Source: Atopobiaceae bacterium
Lineage (GTDB): Bacteria; Actinomycetota; Coriobacteriia; Coriobacteriales; Atopobiaceae
Length of the DNA stretch: 64,000 bases
Direction of reading: 5' to 3'
NCBI GenBank assembly: GCA_022483015.1
Contig: JAKVOB010000001.1
Coordinates: 744,001-808,000 of the forward strand
Made by a program: the position numbers and the translations under genes. Positions 7,979 to 17,193 of the stretch are shown piece by piece (position 1 is the stretch's first letter; the number at the start of each line of letters is the position of its first letter). The notes beneath the pieces are model-generated. The model saw nothing but the letters and a program-made list of their open reading frames with translations. It had not been told where the DNA came from and ran no database searches.

Positions 7979-9211
7979 ATGAACGGAAAGAAGAATCTCT
8001 CGAGGCGCGACTTCCTGAGGCTTTCGGGTGTCACTGCGGCGGGTATCGGTGGGGCAACACTGCTCGCCGGCTGCTCGAGTGGGTCAAGCAGCTCCGCTGA
8101 CACGTCGGCCTCCTCGAGCTCCTCGAGCTCGAGCAGCAGCGTCAAGATCGGCGTCTCCATCTGGTCGTCCACCGATGCCCTCGGCAAGCTCTCCGTCGAC
8201 ATCATCAAGAAGGCGGCCGACATCCTGGGCGTCGAGATCTCCACGGTCGACCAGGGCCACGTCTCCGAGCAGGTCACCGCATCGGTCGAGACGCTCTGCG
8301 CTGCCGGCTGCAACGGCATCGTCATCTGCAACTCCGCAGACTCCGAGATGACCTCCTGCATCAACACCTGCGACCAGAACGAGGTCTACCTCGGCCAGTT
8401 CTACCGCATCATCAACCAGGACAACTCGCCCGACGTCTACAAGCTCGCCCAGAACTCCAAGTACTACGTCGGTGCCGTCCACGAGAACGAGGTCGAGAAC
8501 GGCGAGAAGCTCGTCTCCCTGCTCACGGCCGACAACGCCGATGCCGCAGGCACGCTCCAGAAGGGGGCCCGCAACATCAAGCTCGAGGGCTGGACGGTCG
8601 GTGACGCAACCTTCCAGCAGCGCTGGAACGGCTACAAGAACGGCGTCGACACCTGGAACTCCGCCAACCCCAACGACAAGGTCACGCTCTCCGACCCGGT
8701 CTACGCCAACACCTCCTCTATCGAGGGCGCGAACGTCACGCAGCAGTTCTATAACACCGACCCCACCATGGACGCCCTCATCGTCGCCGGTGGCGGCGGC
8801 GACCCGCTGGTCGGCTCCGTGGGCCAGCTCGCCAACATGGGGCTCACCGGCAAGATCCGCGTCGCCTCGACGGACTTCCTCGACGACCTCAAGACCCAGC
8901 TCTCCACGGGTGGCATGTACTGCGAGTCCGGCGGCCACTTCTGCGATCCCCTGTACTCCTTCCTGATGGTCTACCAGGCCTGCCAGGGCAAGATCACCCC
9001 GACTGCCGGCGACTTCGGCAAGGAGATCAAGTTCCCCTACGTCTACGTCTCCTCGGTCTCCGAGTACGAGGACTACGAGAAGTACTTCGTCGACGAGGCC
9101 CCCTATACCGACGACGAGATCAAGAAGCTTGCTGATATGAGCTTTGATGACCTCAACAAGTCGGCCACCGAGCTGTCGATCGACGACGTCAAGAGCCGTC
9201 ACAGCGCGTAG
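7979..9211 (+). CDS. Sugar ABC transporter substrate-binding lipoprotein (probably L-arabinose)
   Basis: The extracytoplasmic receptor of the importer. Residues 8-28 are a Tat-type lipoprotein signal: twin arginine SRRDFLRLSG, then lipobox LLAGC with the lipidated Cys at about 28. A Ser-rich linker follows. The rest is a periplasmic-binding-protein type I fold beginning KIGVSIWSS, with STVDQGHVSEQV and a C-terminal lobe. Length 410 aa is typical. The start at 7979 has GAAGGAGAAACA upstream; longer in-frame starts would bury the signal. The sugar is inferred from the araA/B/D genes downstream. Confidence 0.88.
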   Translation: MNGKKNLSRRDFLRLSGVTAAGIGGATLLAGCSSGSSSSADTSASSSSSSSSSSVKIGVSIWSSTDALGKLSVDIIKKAADILGVEISTVDQGHVSEQVTASVETLCAAGCNGIVICNSADSEMTSCINTCDQNEVYLGQFYRIINQDNSPDVYKLAQNSKYYVGAVHENEVENGEKLVSLLTADNADAAGTLQKGARNIKLEGWTVGDATFQQRWNGYKNGVDTWNSANPNDKVTLSDPVYANTSSIEGANVTQQFYNTDPTMDALIVAGGGGDPLVGSVGQLANMGLTGKIRVASTDFLDDLKTQLSTGGMYCESGGHFCDPLYSFLMVYQACQGKITPTAGDFGKEIKFPYVYVSSVSEYEDYEKYFVDEAPYTDDEIKKLADMSFDDLNKSATELSIDDVKSRHSA

Positions 9212-9241
9212 TAGCTGGTAACAATCGACCTTCCGGACCTT

Positions 9242-9271
9242 GGGGTGGGCTGGGCATGCCCGGCCCACCCC
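9242..9271 (+). terminator. Intercistronic hairpin after the receptor gene
   Basis: GGGGTGGGC (9242-9250) pairs with GCCCACCCC (9263-9271), and an inner GGGC/GCCC stem closes a 2-base gap. There is no U-tract. Hairpins here commonly protect or partially terminate receptor mRNA, so receptor is made in excess over the permeases. Confidence 0.55.
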
Positions 9272-9310
9272 AAGCTTTGCCAAGGTTTCAACACGAGAAG
9301 GAGCGATGCG

Positions 9311-10264
9311 ATGCAATCTATACTCCAAAAGGCGAAGCAGAGCCAGTGGTTCGGTGTGGGACTCCTCGTCCTCATCTCACTGGTCTGCTGGGCACTCTTC
9401 ATGGTGTTCTGCCCGGCCGACACCTTCGGGTCTCCCGACAAGCTGCTGACGTATCTGCAGCGCGGCCTCATCTACGCCGTGGGCTCCTGTGGCCTGTACT
9501 TCATCGTCGTCATGGGCCTCTGGGACTTCTCGATCGGCGCCATGCTCATCCTCTCCGAGCTCATGGGGGTCTGGGCAAGCCAGTCCTTTGGGTATCTGGG
9601 TCTCATCGTCGCCCCGATCGTCTGCGGCTTCGTGCTCGGTCTCGCCAATGGCGTGACCTATCGCGTCCTCCGCATCCCCTCGCTCATCGTCACCGTGGGC
9701 CTGTCGCTGCTCTATGAGAGCTTCGGCGTCTTCGTGTCCAACGTGGGCGGCACCCGCCTGTCCGACTCGTTCAACGCCTTCGGCTCCTATCCCTGGAACC
9801 TCATCCTGGCGCTCGCGGCCTTCTTCCTCTGCGGGTTCATCCTCAAGTACACGAAGGTCGGCACGTACGTCAACGCCATCGGCACCAACGAGCTCACGGC
9901 AAAGAACATGGGCGTGAACGTCGACAGGTACAAGATGATCGCCTTCATCCTCTGCGGCACCTTCTGCGGGATCATGGGCATCCTCTACATCTCGTACGGC
10001 ACCGCGCAGACCCCCCAGACCGGCATGCTCTCGCAGGCGCTCAACTTCACGCCGCTCATGGGCACGTTCTTCGGCCTGGCCTTCCGCAAGTACGGTCACC
10101 CGATCGTGGCCATCGTCATCGGCGAGTTCCTCATCGCCATGATGCTTGCCGGCTTCGTCGCGCTCAACGTCCCAGGAACCATCAACAACGTCATCACCGG
10201 AGCCACGCTCATCATCATCGTCAGCCTGACCACCAAGCGCGTCAAGGGCGCCGTCGTCAAGTAA
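9311..10264 (+). CDS. Sugar ABC transporter permease 1 (RbsC/AraH type)
   Basis: A polytopic inner-membrane protein of 317 aa, BPD_transp_2 family, with about 8-10 hydrophobic helices. Characteristic stretches are VVMGLWDFSIGAML (N-terminal channel helix), IPSLIVTVGLSLLYESFG and AKNMGVNVDRYKMIAFILCG (cytoplasmic coupling loop). Start ATG 9311 follows GAAGGAG. It lies between the receptor and ATPase genes and probably dimerises with the permease encoded at 11785. Confidence 0.85.
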   Translation: MQSILQKAKQSQWFGVGLLVLISLVCWALFMVFCPADTFGSPDKLLTYLQRGLIYAVGSCGLYFIVVMGLWDFSIGAMLILSELMGVWASQSFGYLGLIVAPIVCGFVLGLANGVTYRVLRIPSLIVTVGLSLLYESFGVFVSNVGGTRLSDSFNAFGSYPWNLILALAAFFLCGFILKYTKVGTYVNAIGTNELTAKNMGVNVDRYKMIAFILCGTFCGIMGILYISYGTAQTPQTGMLSQALNFTPLMGTFFGLAFRKYGHPIVAIVIGEFLIAMMLAGFVALNVPGTINNVITGATLIIIVSLTTKRVKGAVVK

Positions 10265-10277
10265 GGAGGGAACTACC

Positions 10278-11771
10278 ATGGCAGAAGAAGTCATGCTTCA
10301 TGCAGAGAAGATCGATAAGACCTTTGGTATCACGCACGCCGTCGACCATGTGACCCTCGACTTTGCGAAGGGCGAGATCCACGCGCTCATCGGCGAGAAC
10401 GGTTCGGGCAAGTCGACGTTCACCAACATGCTCACCGGCATCATCTCCATCGGCGAGGGGACCTTCACCCTCGATGGCGAGCAGATCGTCGCCAAGAACC
10501 AGGTCGACGGCAACCACAAGGGTGTGGCCGTCATCGTGCAGGAGACCGGTACGCTCGCCGCGCTCACCGTGGCCGAGAACCTCTTCCTGGGCGACGAGGA
10601 CCGCTTCATCAGCCACGGCCTCAAGAACACCGCGGCGATGAACAAGAAGGCCCAGGAGCTGCTCGACAGCTACGGCCTCGACCGCATCAAGGCCACCGCC
10701 CCCATCGACAACTACGACTTCGAGGACCGCAAGCTCGTCGAGATCGTCCGCTCCACATGGTTCGACCCCAAGGTCCTCGTGGTAGACGAGACCACCACAG
10801 CCCTCTCGCAGAACGGCCGAGACAAGCTCTTCGAGGTCATGCGCCACGTCAAGGAGATCGGCCATACGGTCATCTTCATCAGCCACGACCTCGACGAGGT
10901 CCTGCGCATGTCCGACTCCATCTCGATCCTGCGAGACGGCGAGTTCATCAAGACGGTCAATGCCGCCGACGTCACCGAGGATGACCTCAAGACGCTGATG
11001 GTCGGCCGTAAGATGAGCGACCACTACTACCGCACCGACTACGGCCAGGAGGTCACTGGCGAGGTCGCCCTGTTCATGCAGAACGTCTCGGTCCCCGGTG
11101 AGCTCGACGACATCTCGCTCGAGCTCCACAAGGGCGAGATCCTCGGTATCGGCGGGCTGTCGGAGTGCGGCATGCACGAGCTCGGCAAGGCCATCTTCGG
11201 TGCCTCATACGACCGCACCGGTCGCGTGACCCTGGGGGACGGCACCGAGATCAACGACATCAACACCGCCATCGACCACTCGATTGCCTATGCCTCCAAG
11301 GACCGCGACAACGAGAGCCTGCTCATCAACGACACGATCCAGGACAACATCACCCTGCCGTCGCTGCGTGACATGGGCAAGGTCATCAACAACAAGAAGT
11401 GCCACACGTTCGCGACGAAGTACGCGGACATGATGAGCACCAAGATGACCGGCGTCGACCAGTTCGTCGCTGACCTCTCGGGCGGCAACAAGCAGAAGGT
11501 CGTTCTCGCGAGGTGGCTTGGCAAGCAGTCCGACATCCTCGTCCTCGACAGCCCCACGCGCGGCATCGACATCAAGGTGAAGGCGGACATCTACGCCCTC
11601 ATGGAGGAGATACGCAACCAGAACAAGGCGATCCTCGTCATCTCCGAGGAGATCATGGAGCTCATCGGCATGTGCGACAGAATCTACGTCATGAAGGACG
11701 GCAAGTTGAACGGACAGCTCTTCAGAAGTCCGGATCTGACGGAAAACGATCTCATCTCGAAGATGGTCTAG
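10278..11771 (+). CDS. Sugar ABC transporter ATP-binding protein (RbsA/AraG type)
   Basis: A 497-aa tandem ATPase powering pentose import. The first nucleotide-binding domain has Walker A GENGSGKST (about residues 38-46), a degenerate signature region (DFEDRKLVEIVRS) and Walker B KVLVVDETT. The second domain lacks a Walker A lysine (GIGGLSECGMHELG) but keeps LSGGNKQKVVLARWL and ILVLDSPTRGID. This asymmetry is usual for the RbsA/MglA family, though the first signature is more eroded than usual. Strong AAGGAGG precedes the ATG. Confidence 0.9.
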   Translation: MAEEVMLHAEKIDKTFGITHAVDHVTLDFAKGEIHALIGENGSGKSTFTNMLTGIISIGEGTFTLDGEQIVAKNQVDGNHKGVAVIVQETGTLAALTVAENLFLGDEDRFISHGLKNTAAMNKKAQELLDSYGLDRIKATAPIDNYDFEDRKLVEIVRSTWFDPKVLVVDETTTALSQNGRDKLFEVMRHVKEIGHTVIFISHDLDEVLRMSDSISILRDGEFIKTVNAADVTEDDLKTLMVGRKMSDHYYRTDYGQEVTGEVALFMQNVSVPGELDDISLELHKGEILGIGGLSECGMHELGKAIFGASYDRTGRVTLGDGTEINDINTAIDHSIAYASKDRDNESLLINDTIQDNITLPSLRDMGKVINNKKCHTFATKYADMMSTKMTGVDQFVADLSGGNKQKVVLARWLGKQSDILVLDSPTRGIDIKVKADIYALMEEIRNQNKAILVISEEIMELIGMCDRIYVMKDGKLNGQLFRSPDLTENDLISKMV

Positions 11772-11784
11772 GAGGCGACTGGTT

Positions 11785-12780
11785 ATGGCTACTACTGATA
11801 CCGCAACGCTCGACCCCAAGGCTCCGGCGCCCCAGGCCGAGGAGGAACCCAAGAAGAAGTTCGGCCTTGCGTCACTGCGCCCGTTCCTTCCCATCATCGG
11901 GTTCGCTGTGATTCTGCTCTTCTTCACGGTTGCGACCAACGGATCGATCATCACGCCCAAGAACATCAGGCTGATGCTCTCGCAGACCTACATGATCATG
12001 ATCGCCGCCGTCGGCGTGTTCATGATCATGACCATGGGATGCCTCGACTTCTCGCAGGGCTCCATGCTCGGGCTCTCGTGCATCGTGGTCTGCTACCTGT
12101 CGAACTACAACATCGTGCTCGCCATCATCGGCGGCATCGTGACGGGCGCCCTCATCGGCGCGGTCAACGCGTACTTCCACGTCTATCGGCAGATTCAGTC
12201 GTTCGTGGTCACGTTGTGCATGATGTTCCTGCTCCGTGGCGTGGTCGCGTTCCTCACCACCGACGCCCCGGTCATGGGTGCCAACTACCTTTCCAGCCTG
12301 AACGACCCCATGATCATGATTCCCATCATGGTCGTGGTGCTCGTCTTGGGCTACCTCGTGTTCCACTTCACGTCGGTCGGCCCTGACCTCAAGGCCATCG
12401 GCGCAGGTGAGAAGGGCGCACGCTTCGCCGGCATCAAGGTCAACAGGACCAAGGTCATCGTCTACATCGTCGCCGGCTGCATCACGGGCTTCGCCGCCTT
12501 CGTGAACGCCGCCAAGGTCGGCTCGGTCACCGCGACGGGCGGCAACATGTTCGAGACCCAGCTCCTCATCGCGCTGGTCCTCGGCGGCATGCCCATCAAC
12601 GGCGGCGCACGCGTGAGCTACGCCAACATCATCGTCGGCGTGCTCTCCTACCGAATCCTCGCGTCCGGCCTGGTCATGCTCGGGTTCACCACGGAGATCC
12701 AGCAGCTCATCATGGGCGTCGTGTTCGTGCTCGTGGTCGCCGCCTTCTCCGACCGCAAGTCCAACCAGGTCATCAAGTAG
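11785..12780 (+). CDS. Sugar ABC transporter permease 2 (RbsC/AraH type)
   Basis: A 331-aa permease with a charged, Pro/Lys-rich cytoplasmic N-terminus (1-28) and about 9 helices. Family landmarks are MTMGCLDFSQGSMLGLS, IQSFVVTLCMMFLLRG, GEKGARFAGIKVNRTK (coupling loop) and LIALVLGGMPINGGARVSY. It is the last gene of the importer operon (13 bases after the ATPase stop) and is followed by two strong hairpins. Confidence 0.85.
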   Translation: MATTDTATLDPKAPAPQAEEEPKKKFGLASLRPFLPIIGFAVILLFFTVATNGSIITPKNIRLMLSQTYMIMIAAVGVFMIMTMGCLDFSQGSMLGLSCIVVCYLSNYNIVLAIIGGIVTGALIGAVNAYFHVYRQIQSFVVTLCMMFLLRGVVAFLTTDAPVMGANYLSSLNDPMIMIPIMVVVLVLGYLVFHFTSVGPDLKAIGAGEKGARFAGIKVNRTKVIVYIVAGCITGFAAFVNAAKVGSVTATGGNMFETQLLIALVLGGMPINGGARVSYANIIVGVLSYRILASGLVMLGFTTEIQQLIMGVVFVLVVAAFSDRKSNQVIK

Positions 12781-12795
12781 GTACCTCCTTCCTTT

Positions 12796-12827
12796 CCCCG
12801 GCCGGCCCTGCCCCCGGTCGGCCGGGG
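12796..12827 (+). terminator. GC-rich hairpin after the ABC operon
   Basis: Arms 12796-12807 (CCCCGGCCGGCC) and 12816-12827 pair over 12 bp with one G-T wobble and an 8-base loop. No U-tract follows. It probably terminates or attenuates transcription between importer and catabolic genes. Confidence 0.6.
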
Positions 12828-12851
12828 CCCTCTAGGAGCCATCCGGGGTCA

Positions 12852-12886
12852 CGTTCCTCGCTCCCCATGCGGGAGTCCCGGGAACG
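12852..12886 (+). terminator. Second hairpin in the araA leader
   Basis: CGTTCC (12852-12857) pairs with GGAACG (12881-12886), with an inner stem CTCCC (12861-12865)/GGGAG (12871-12875). It lies 35 bases before the araA start and may be a leader structure rather than a terminator. Confidence 0.4.
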
Positions 12887-12921
12887 CCCGACTATCACAA
12901 CCGTTCGAGACGGAGGATCGC

Positions 12922-14418
12922 ATGCTAGACATCAAGCAGTACAAGTTCTGGTTCTGCCCCTGCTCGCAGGACCTGTACGGTGACGAGGTGCTCGAGCACG
13001 TCGCGGCCCATGCGGCCGAGGTCGTCGCAGCGCTCAACGCGAGCGACAAGGTGCCCTTCGAGGTCGTGTTGAAGCCCACGCTCATCACGTCCGACGTCAT
13101 CGGTGCCACGTTCAATGCCGCCAACATGGACGACGAGTGCGCCGGCATCATCACCTGGGCGCATACCTTCTCGCCCTCGAAGTCCTACATCCAGGGCCTG
13201 AACGACCTTCGCAAGCCGCTGTGCCAGTTCGCGACGCAGTACAACGAGGAGATCCCGTACGACACCATCGACATGGACTTCATGAACGAGAACCAGGCCG
13301 CCCATGGCGAGCGCGAGTTCGGCCACATCTTCGCCCGCATGCGCAAGAACCGCAAGGTCGTCTTCGGGTTCTGGAAGGACCCGGACGTCCAGGCGGAGCT
13401 CGGTGCCTGGCAGCGCGTGGCCGTGGGCGTCAACGAGTGTCGCAACATCCGCGTGGCCCGCTTCGCCGACACCATGCGCAACGTCGCCGTCACCGACGGC
13501 GACAAGGTCGAGGCCGAGGTCAAGCTCGGCTGGACCGTCGACGCATGGCCCATCAACGACCTCACGCCCTACATCGACGGCGTCTCTGATGCCGACGTCA
13601 AAGCGATGGCCGACGAGTACTACGACACCTATGACATCATCCTCGACGGCCGCGACCCTGCGGAGTTCCGTGCGCACGTCGAGGTCCAGGCGCGTCAGGA
13701 GATCGGCATCGACCGCTTCCTCACCGAGAACAACTACAACGCCTTCTCCGACCACTTCGGTGACCTGGGCGACCTCAAGGAGCTCCCGAGCCTGGCCATC
13801 CAACGCCTCATGCAGAAGGGCTATGGCTTCGGCCCCGAGGGTGACTGGAAGACCCCTGCCATGGTGCGCATGATGAAGGTCATGACCGCCGGCGACCCGA
13901 ACGCCAAGGGCTCGGGCCTCATGGAGGACTACACCTACAACCTCGTCCCGGGCAAGGAGGGCATCCTCGAGTCCCATATGAGCGAGGTCGACCCCTCGGT
14001 CGCCGACGGCAAGATCTCGATCCGCGCCACGCCGCTCTCGATGGGCGACCGCGAGGATCCCGCACGTCTCATCTTCACGGCCAAGACCGGTCCGGCCATC
14101 GCCACGTCCCTGATCGACATGGGCAACCGCTTCCGTCTCATCATCAACGCCGTGGACTGCAAGAAGGTCGAGAAGCCCATGCCGATGCTGCCTACCGGCA
14201 CCGTCTTCTGGACGCCCCGTCCGAGCCTCAAGGTCGGATCCACCGCGTGGATCATGGCCGGCGGTGCGCACCATACCGCCATGTCCTACGACCTCACGGC
14301 TGACCAGATGGTCGACTGGGCCGACCAGATGGGTATCGAGTCGCTCGTCATCGACGAGGACACGACCATCCGCGAGTTCAAGCGCGACCTCAAGATCGGC
14401 GAGGTCTACTACCGCTAG
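12922..14418 (+). CDS. araA: L-arabinose isomerase
   Basis: Converts L-arabinose to L-ribulose (EC 5.3.1.4) in the cytosol with Mn2+. The 498 aa match AraA length. N-terminal FWFCPCSQDLYGDEV corresponds to the family's FWFVTGSQHLYG region. The metal/catalytic residues fall where expected: E306 (GFGPEGDWKTP), E335 (LMEDYTYN), H352 (ESHMSEVDPS) and H450 (GGAHHT). It heads the catabolic block araA-kinase-araD behind the importer. Start ATG 12922 has GGAGGAT upstream. Confidence 0.95.
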   Translation: MLDIKQYKFWFCPCSQDLYGDEVLEHVAAHAAEVVAALNASDKVPFEVVLKPTLITSDVIGATFNAANMDDECAGIITWAHTFSPSKSYIQGLNDLRKPLCQFATQYNEEIPYDTIDMDFMNENQAAHGEREFGHIFARMRKNRKVVFGFWKDPDVQAELGAWQRVAVGVNECRNIRVARFADTMRNVAVTDGDKVEAEVKLGWTVDAWPINDLTPYIDGVSDADVKAMADEYYDTYDIILDGRDPAEFRAHVEVQARQEIGIDRFLTENNYNAFSDHFGDLGDLKELPSLAIQRLMQKGYGFGPEGDWKTPAMVRMMKVMTAGDPNAKGSGLMEDYTYNLVPGKEGILESHMSEVDPSVADGKISIRATPLSMGDREDPARLIFTAKTGPAIATSLIDMGNRFRLIINAVDCKKVEKPMPMLPTGTVFWTPRPSLKVGSTAWIMAGGAHHTAMSYDLTADQMVDWADQMGIESLVIDEDTTIREFKRDLKIGEVYYR

Positions 14419-14424
14419 AGACCC

Positions 14425-14469
14425 TGTGGCCTGCGGGATCGTGCATGTGTCGCATGCCCGCAGGCCACA
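14425..14469 (+). terminator. Hairpin after araA
   Basis: Perfect 13-bp stem: TGTGGCCTGCGGG (14425-14437) with CCCGCAGGCCACA (14457-14469) and a 19-base loop. There is no U-tract. Confidence 0.6.
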
Positions 14470-14508
14470 CGTCGCATGTGCTGACCCAAGGGTCGCGTCT
14501 CCCATCCA

Positions 14509-14527
14509 GGGCCGCGGCCCCTTCTTT
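14509..14527 (+). terminator. GGGCCGCGGCCC hairpin with T-rich tail
   Basis: A 12-base GC palindrome (14509-14520) followed by CTTCTTT looks like a weak intrinsic terminator or attenuator directly before the kinase ribosome binding site (GAGGAG, 14529-14534). Confidence 0.35.
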
Positions 14528-14541
14528 CGAGGAGTGCAATC

Positions 14542-16155
14542 ATGGCAGACAACACAGAGACCATCGCGTCCCAGATCGAGGCCGGCACGTGCTCCCTGGG
14601 CATCGAGTATGGCTCGACCCGCATCAAGGCGGTGCTCGTCGGTCCTGCGAACGAGCCCATTGCCGTGGGCACGTTCGACTGGGAGAACTCGCTCGAGAAC
14701 GGCTACTGGACATACGGCGAGGATGAGATCTTCGACGGCCTCACCGCCTGCTACGCCTCGCTCAAGGCTGACGTCCAGGAGATCTATGGCGTGAGGCTCA
14801 CCCAGCTGGGCGCGCTCGGCATCTCGGCCATGATGCATGGGTACCTGCCGTTCGACGCGAACGGCAACCTCCTGGTGCCCTTCCGCACCTGGAGGAACAC
14901 CACCACGACCGAGGCGGCCGGCAAGCTCACCGAGCTCTTCGGCTTCCATATCCCCGAGCGCTGGAGCATAGCCCACCTCTATCAGGCGATCCTGTCGAGG
15001 GAGCCTCACGTGGGCAAGGTCGCCTCCCTCACCACGCTCGCCGGCTTCGCCCACTGGCGCCTCACGGGCGAGAGGGTCCTCTCCGTCGGGGACGCCTCGG
15101 GCATGTTCCCCATCGACTCGGCCACCAAGGCCTATGATGCGGGGATGCTCGAGAAGTTCGATGCCCTGCCCGAGGTCAGAGCCCTGGGGCTCCGCGTCGA
15201 GGACCTGCTCCCGCGCGTCGCGCTCGCCGGGGACCATGCGGGGACCCTCACGGCCGAGGGCGCACGTCTGCTCGACCCGTCGGGCGACCTCAAGCCGGGC
15301 TGCCCGCTCTGCCCCCCAGAGGGCGACGCCGGTACCGGCATGATCGCCACCAACTCCGTGGCCCAGCGTACCGGCAACGTGAGTGCGGGCACCTCGGTCT
15401 TCTCGATGGTGGTGCTCGACCATCCCCTGAAGGACAAGATGGTCCCCCAGATCGACCTCGTGACCACGCCCGTGGGCGATGCCGTCGCGATGGTCCACTG
15501 CAACAACTGCACGTCGGACATCAACGCCTGGGTGGGTCTGTTTGACAGCTACAACAAGCTCATGGGCTTCGAATGCGACAAGGGCGATCTGTTCCGTAGG
15601 CTCTTCGAGTCCGCGATCGATGCCGACAAGGATGCGGGCGGCATCGTGAGCTCGCCGTTCATCTCTGGTGAGCCCATCATGGGCGTGAACGTGGGGCACC
15701 CGCTGCTGCTCCGCCGCGAGCACTCGACCTTCTCCATCGCGAACCTCATGCGCATGAACGTCATGGCCGCCTTCGGAACGCTCAAGGTGGGAAACGACAT
15801 CCTCAAGAAGGAGGACGTCCATATCGACAAGCTCTATGGGCATGGTGGCATCTTCAAGACGCCACGGGTCGCCCAGAGCCTGCTCGCCGCAGCCATGGAC
15901 GCCCCGGTCACGGTGCTCTCGACGGCGGGGGAGGGCGGAGCCTGGGGACAGGCCGTCGCCGCGTCGTACATGCTCAACAAGGAGCCTGGCCAGAGCCTGG
16001 CCGACTTCCTCACCACGAAGGTGTTCTGCGGCATGGAGGGCGAGACCTTGGCGCCCGACCCGGCCGACGTGGCGGGCTATGATGCGTTCATCAAGGTGTT
16101 CGAGCAGGTCAACGAAGTCGAGAAGGCTGCCGAGCGGGCAGTCGCGGAAGAATAG
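14542..16155 (+). CDS. FGGY-family carbohydrate kinase, probable L-ribulokinase
   Basis: Phosphorylates, by context, L-ribulose to L-ribulose-5-phosphate. The 537-aa protein has the two FGGY/actin-fold halves: phosphate-1 loop GIEYGSTRIKAVLVG (about residues 20-34), GISAMMHGYLPFD in the sugar site, AGTSVFSMVVLD, and the C-terminal ATP-binding GEGGAWGQAVAASYM. It differs from classical E. coli AraB but fills the ribulokinase slot between araA and araD. Another pentulose substrate such as xylulose cannot be excluded from sequence alone. Confidence 0.85.
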   Translation: MADNTETIASQIEAGTCSLGIEYGSTRIKAVLVGPANEPIAVGTFDWENSLENGYWTYGEDEIFDGLTACYASLKADVQEIYGVRLTQLGALGISAMMHGYLPFDANGNLLVPFRTWRNTTTTEAAGKLTELFGFHIPERWSIAHLYQAILSREPHVGKVASLTTLAGFAHWRLTGERVLSVGDASGMFPIDSATKAYDAGMLEKFDALPEVRALGLRVEDLLPRVALAGDHAGTLTAEGARLLDPSGDLKPGCPLCPPEGDAGTGMIATNSVAQRTGNVSAGTSVFSMVVLDHPLKDKMVPQIDLVTTPVGDAVAMVHCNNCTSDINAWVGLFDSYNKLMGFECDKGDLFRRLFESAIDADKDAGGIVSSPFISGEPIMGVNVGHPLLLRREHSTFSIANLMRMNVMAAFGTLKVGNDILKKEDVHIDKLYGHGGIFKTPRVAQSLLAAAMDAPVTVLSTAGEGGAWGQAVAASYMLNKEPGQSLADFLTTKVFCGMEGETLAPDPADVAGYDAFIKVFEQVNEVEKAAERAVAEE

Positions 16156-16164
16156 GAGGCACTC

Positions 16165-16860
16165 ATGCTGGAGGAACTCAAGCAGGCCGTCTACGAGGCG
16201 AACATGGACCTGCCGGCCCACGGGCTGGTCACGTTCACGTGGGGCAACGTGTCCGGCGTCGACCGCGAGCGGGGCCTCTTCGTGATCAAGCCCTCCGGCG
16301 TCGCCTACGACGAGCTGACGCCCGACATGATGGTGGTGTGCGACCTCGACGGCAACCGCGTGGAGGGGGACCTCAACCCGAGCTCGGACACGGCGACCCA
16401 TGCCGTGCTCTACCAGGCGTTCGGCGACGTGGGCGGCATCGTCCACACGCACTCGCCCTGGGCCACGTCCTGGGCGCAGGCGGGGCGCGCCATCCCGTGC
16501 TACGGCACCACGCACGCCGACTACTTCTACGGTGACATCCCCTGCGCCCGCAACCTCACCAAGGCCGAGATCGACGAGGCCTACGAGAGGAACACGGGCG
16601 TGCTGATCGCCGAGCTGTTCGGCGAGGGCGGCTACGACCACGTGGCGGTGCCGGCCGTGCTCTGCAAGAACCACGGCCCCTTCGCCTGGGGCGCCGACCC
16701 CGCCGAGGCCGTCTACCACGCCGTGGTCCTCGAGCGCGTGGCCGAGATGGCCTGCAAGACCGAGACCATCAACCCCCGCGTGAAGCCGGCGCCGCAGGAG
16801 CTCCAGGACAAGCACTACCTGCGCAAGCATGGCCCTGATGCGTACTACGGCCAGAGGTAG
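16165..16860 (+). CDS. araD: L-ribulose-5-phosphate 4-epimerase
   Basis: Epimerises L-ribulose-5-P to D-xylulose-5-P (EC 5.1.3.4), a class II aldolase-fold Zn enzyme. The 231 aa equal the AraD length. Zn ligands H94, H96 (VHTHSPWAT) and H170 (KNHGPFAWG) align with E. coli AraD H95/H97/H171. Asn/Gly of WGNVSG and SSDT of the phosphate site are present. It begins 9 bases after the kinase stop with AGGAGG, so the two are cotranscribed. The product feeds the phosphoketolase encoded next. Confidence 0.95.
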   Translation: MLEELKQAVYEANMDLPAHGLVTFTWGNVSGVDRERGLFVIKPSGVAYDELTPDMMVVCDLDGNRVEGDLNPSSDTATHAVLYQAFGDVGGIVHTHSPWATSWAQAGRAIPCYGTTHADYFYGDIPCARNLTKAEIDEAYERNTGVLIAELFGEGGYDHVAVPAVLCKNHGPFAWGADPAEAVYHAVVLERVAEMACKTETINPRVKPAPQELQDKHYLRKHGPDAYYGQR

Positions 16861-16908
16861 GTGCCTTCGGGTCATCTGCCGTTCGGGCTGTCTGCGACAC
16901 CCTCCTTT

Positions 16909-16983
16909 CGTCTGTCGATGCATTCCCTAGCGTTCTGAGGTATTTAGCGGAGCGATTTCCACGAGGAAATGCATCGACAGACG
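16909..16983 (+). terminator. Perfect 16-bp inverted repeat after araD
   Basis: CGTCTGTCGATGCATT (16909-16924) and its exact complement (16968-16983) flank a 43-base loop. It has the same geometry as the element at 1474-1551. It may end the ara transcript, but no U-tract is present. Confidence 0.5.
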
Positions 16984-17076
16984 TGGGGGAGTGCCTGCAG
17001 ATGCGTCGGGACCATGAGGCGTGCCGGCCGTCGTGCGGACGCGGTCCCTCTGTCGACGCCTCGATAGATGAACTGT

Positions 17077-17117
17077 TTGGTAAATCGTTTTTCTCACGTG
17101 CTAAAACGATTTACCAA
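17077..17117 (+). promoter_or_regulatory. 15-bp inverted repeat, probable operator of the phosphoketolase gene
   Basis: TTGGTAAATCGTTTT (17077-17091) and its exact reverse complement (17103-17117) flank 11 bases. Each arm holds a LacI-like TAAA-CG-TTT core, with the two CG centres 21 bp apart. It sits 77 bases before the start of the phosphoketolase gene. Similar AAACGATT/TAAATCGTT words lie upstream of the nearby LacI gene, so this is a likely operator of that regulator. Confidence 0.5.
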
Positions 17118-17193
17118 GATATACTCATCATGGCAGAAGGTGTGGCAGTCCCCGATGACTGTCACCAGACGGAATGTGTCAGAAAGGATCACG

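Noticed and set aside
12925-16923. 1332-codon open frame on the minus strand opposite araA-kinase-araD
   Set aside because: The plus strand carries three complete enzymes with conserved catalytic residues and ribosome binding sites. The antisense frame is open only because of codon-position GC bias, and its translation is low-complexity Gly/His/Asp/Arg-rich.
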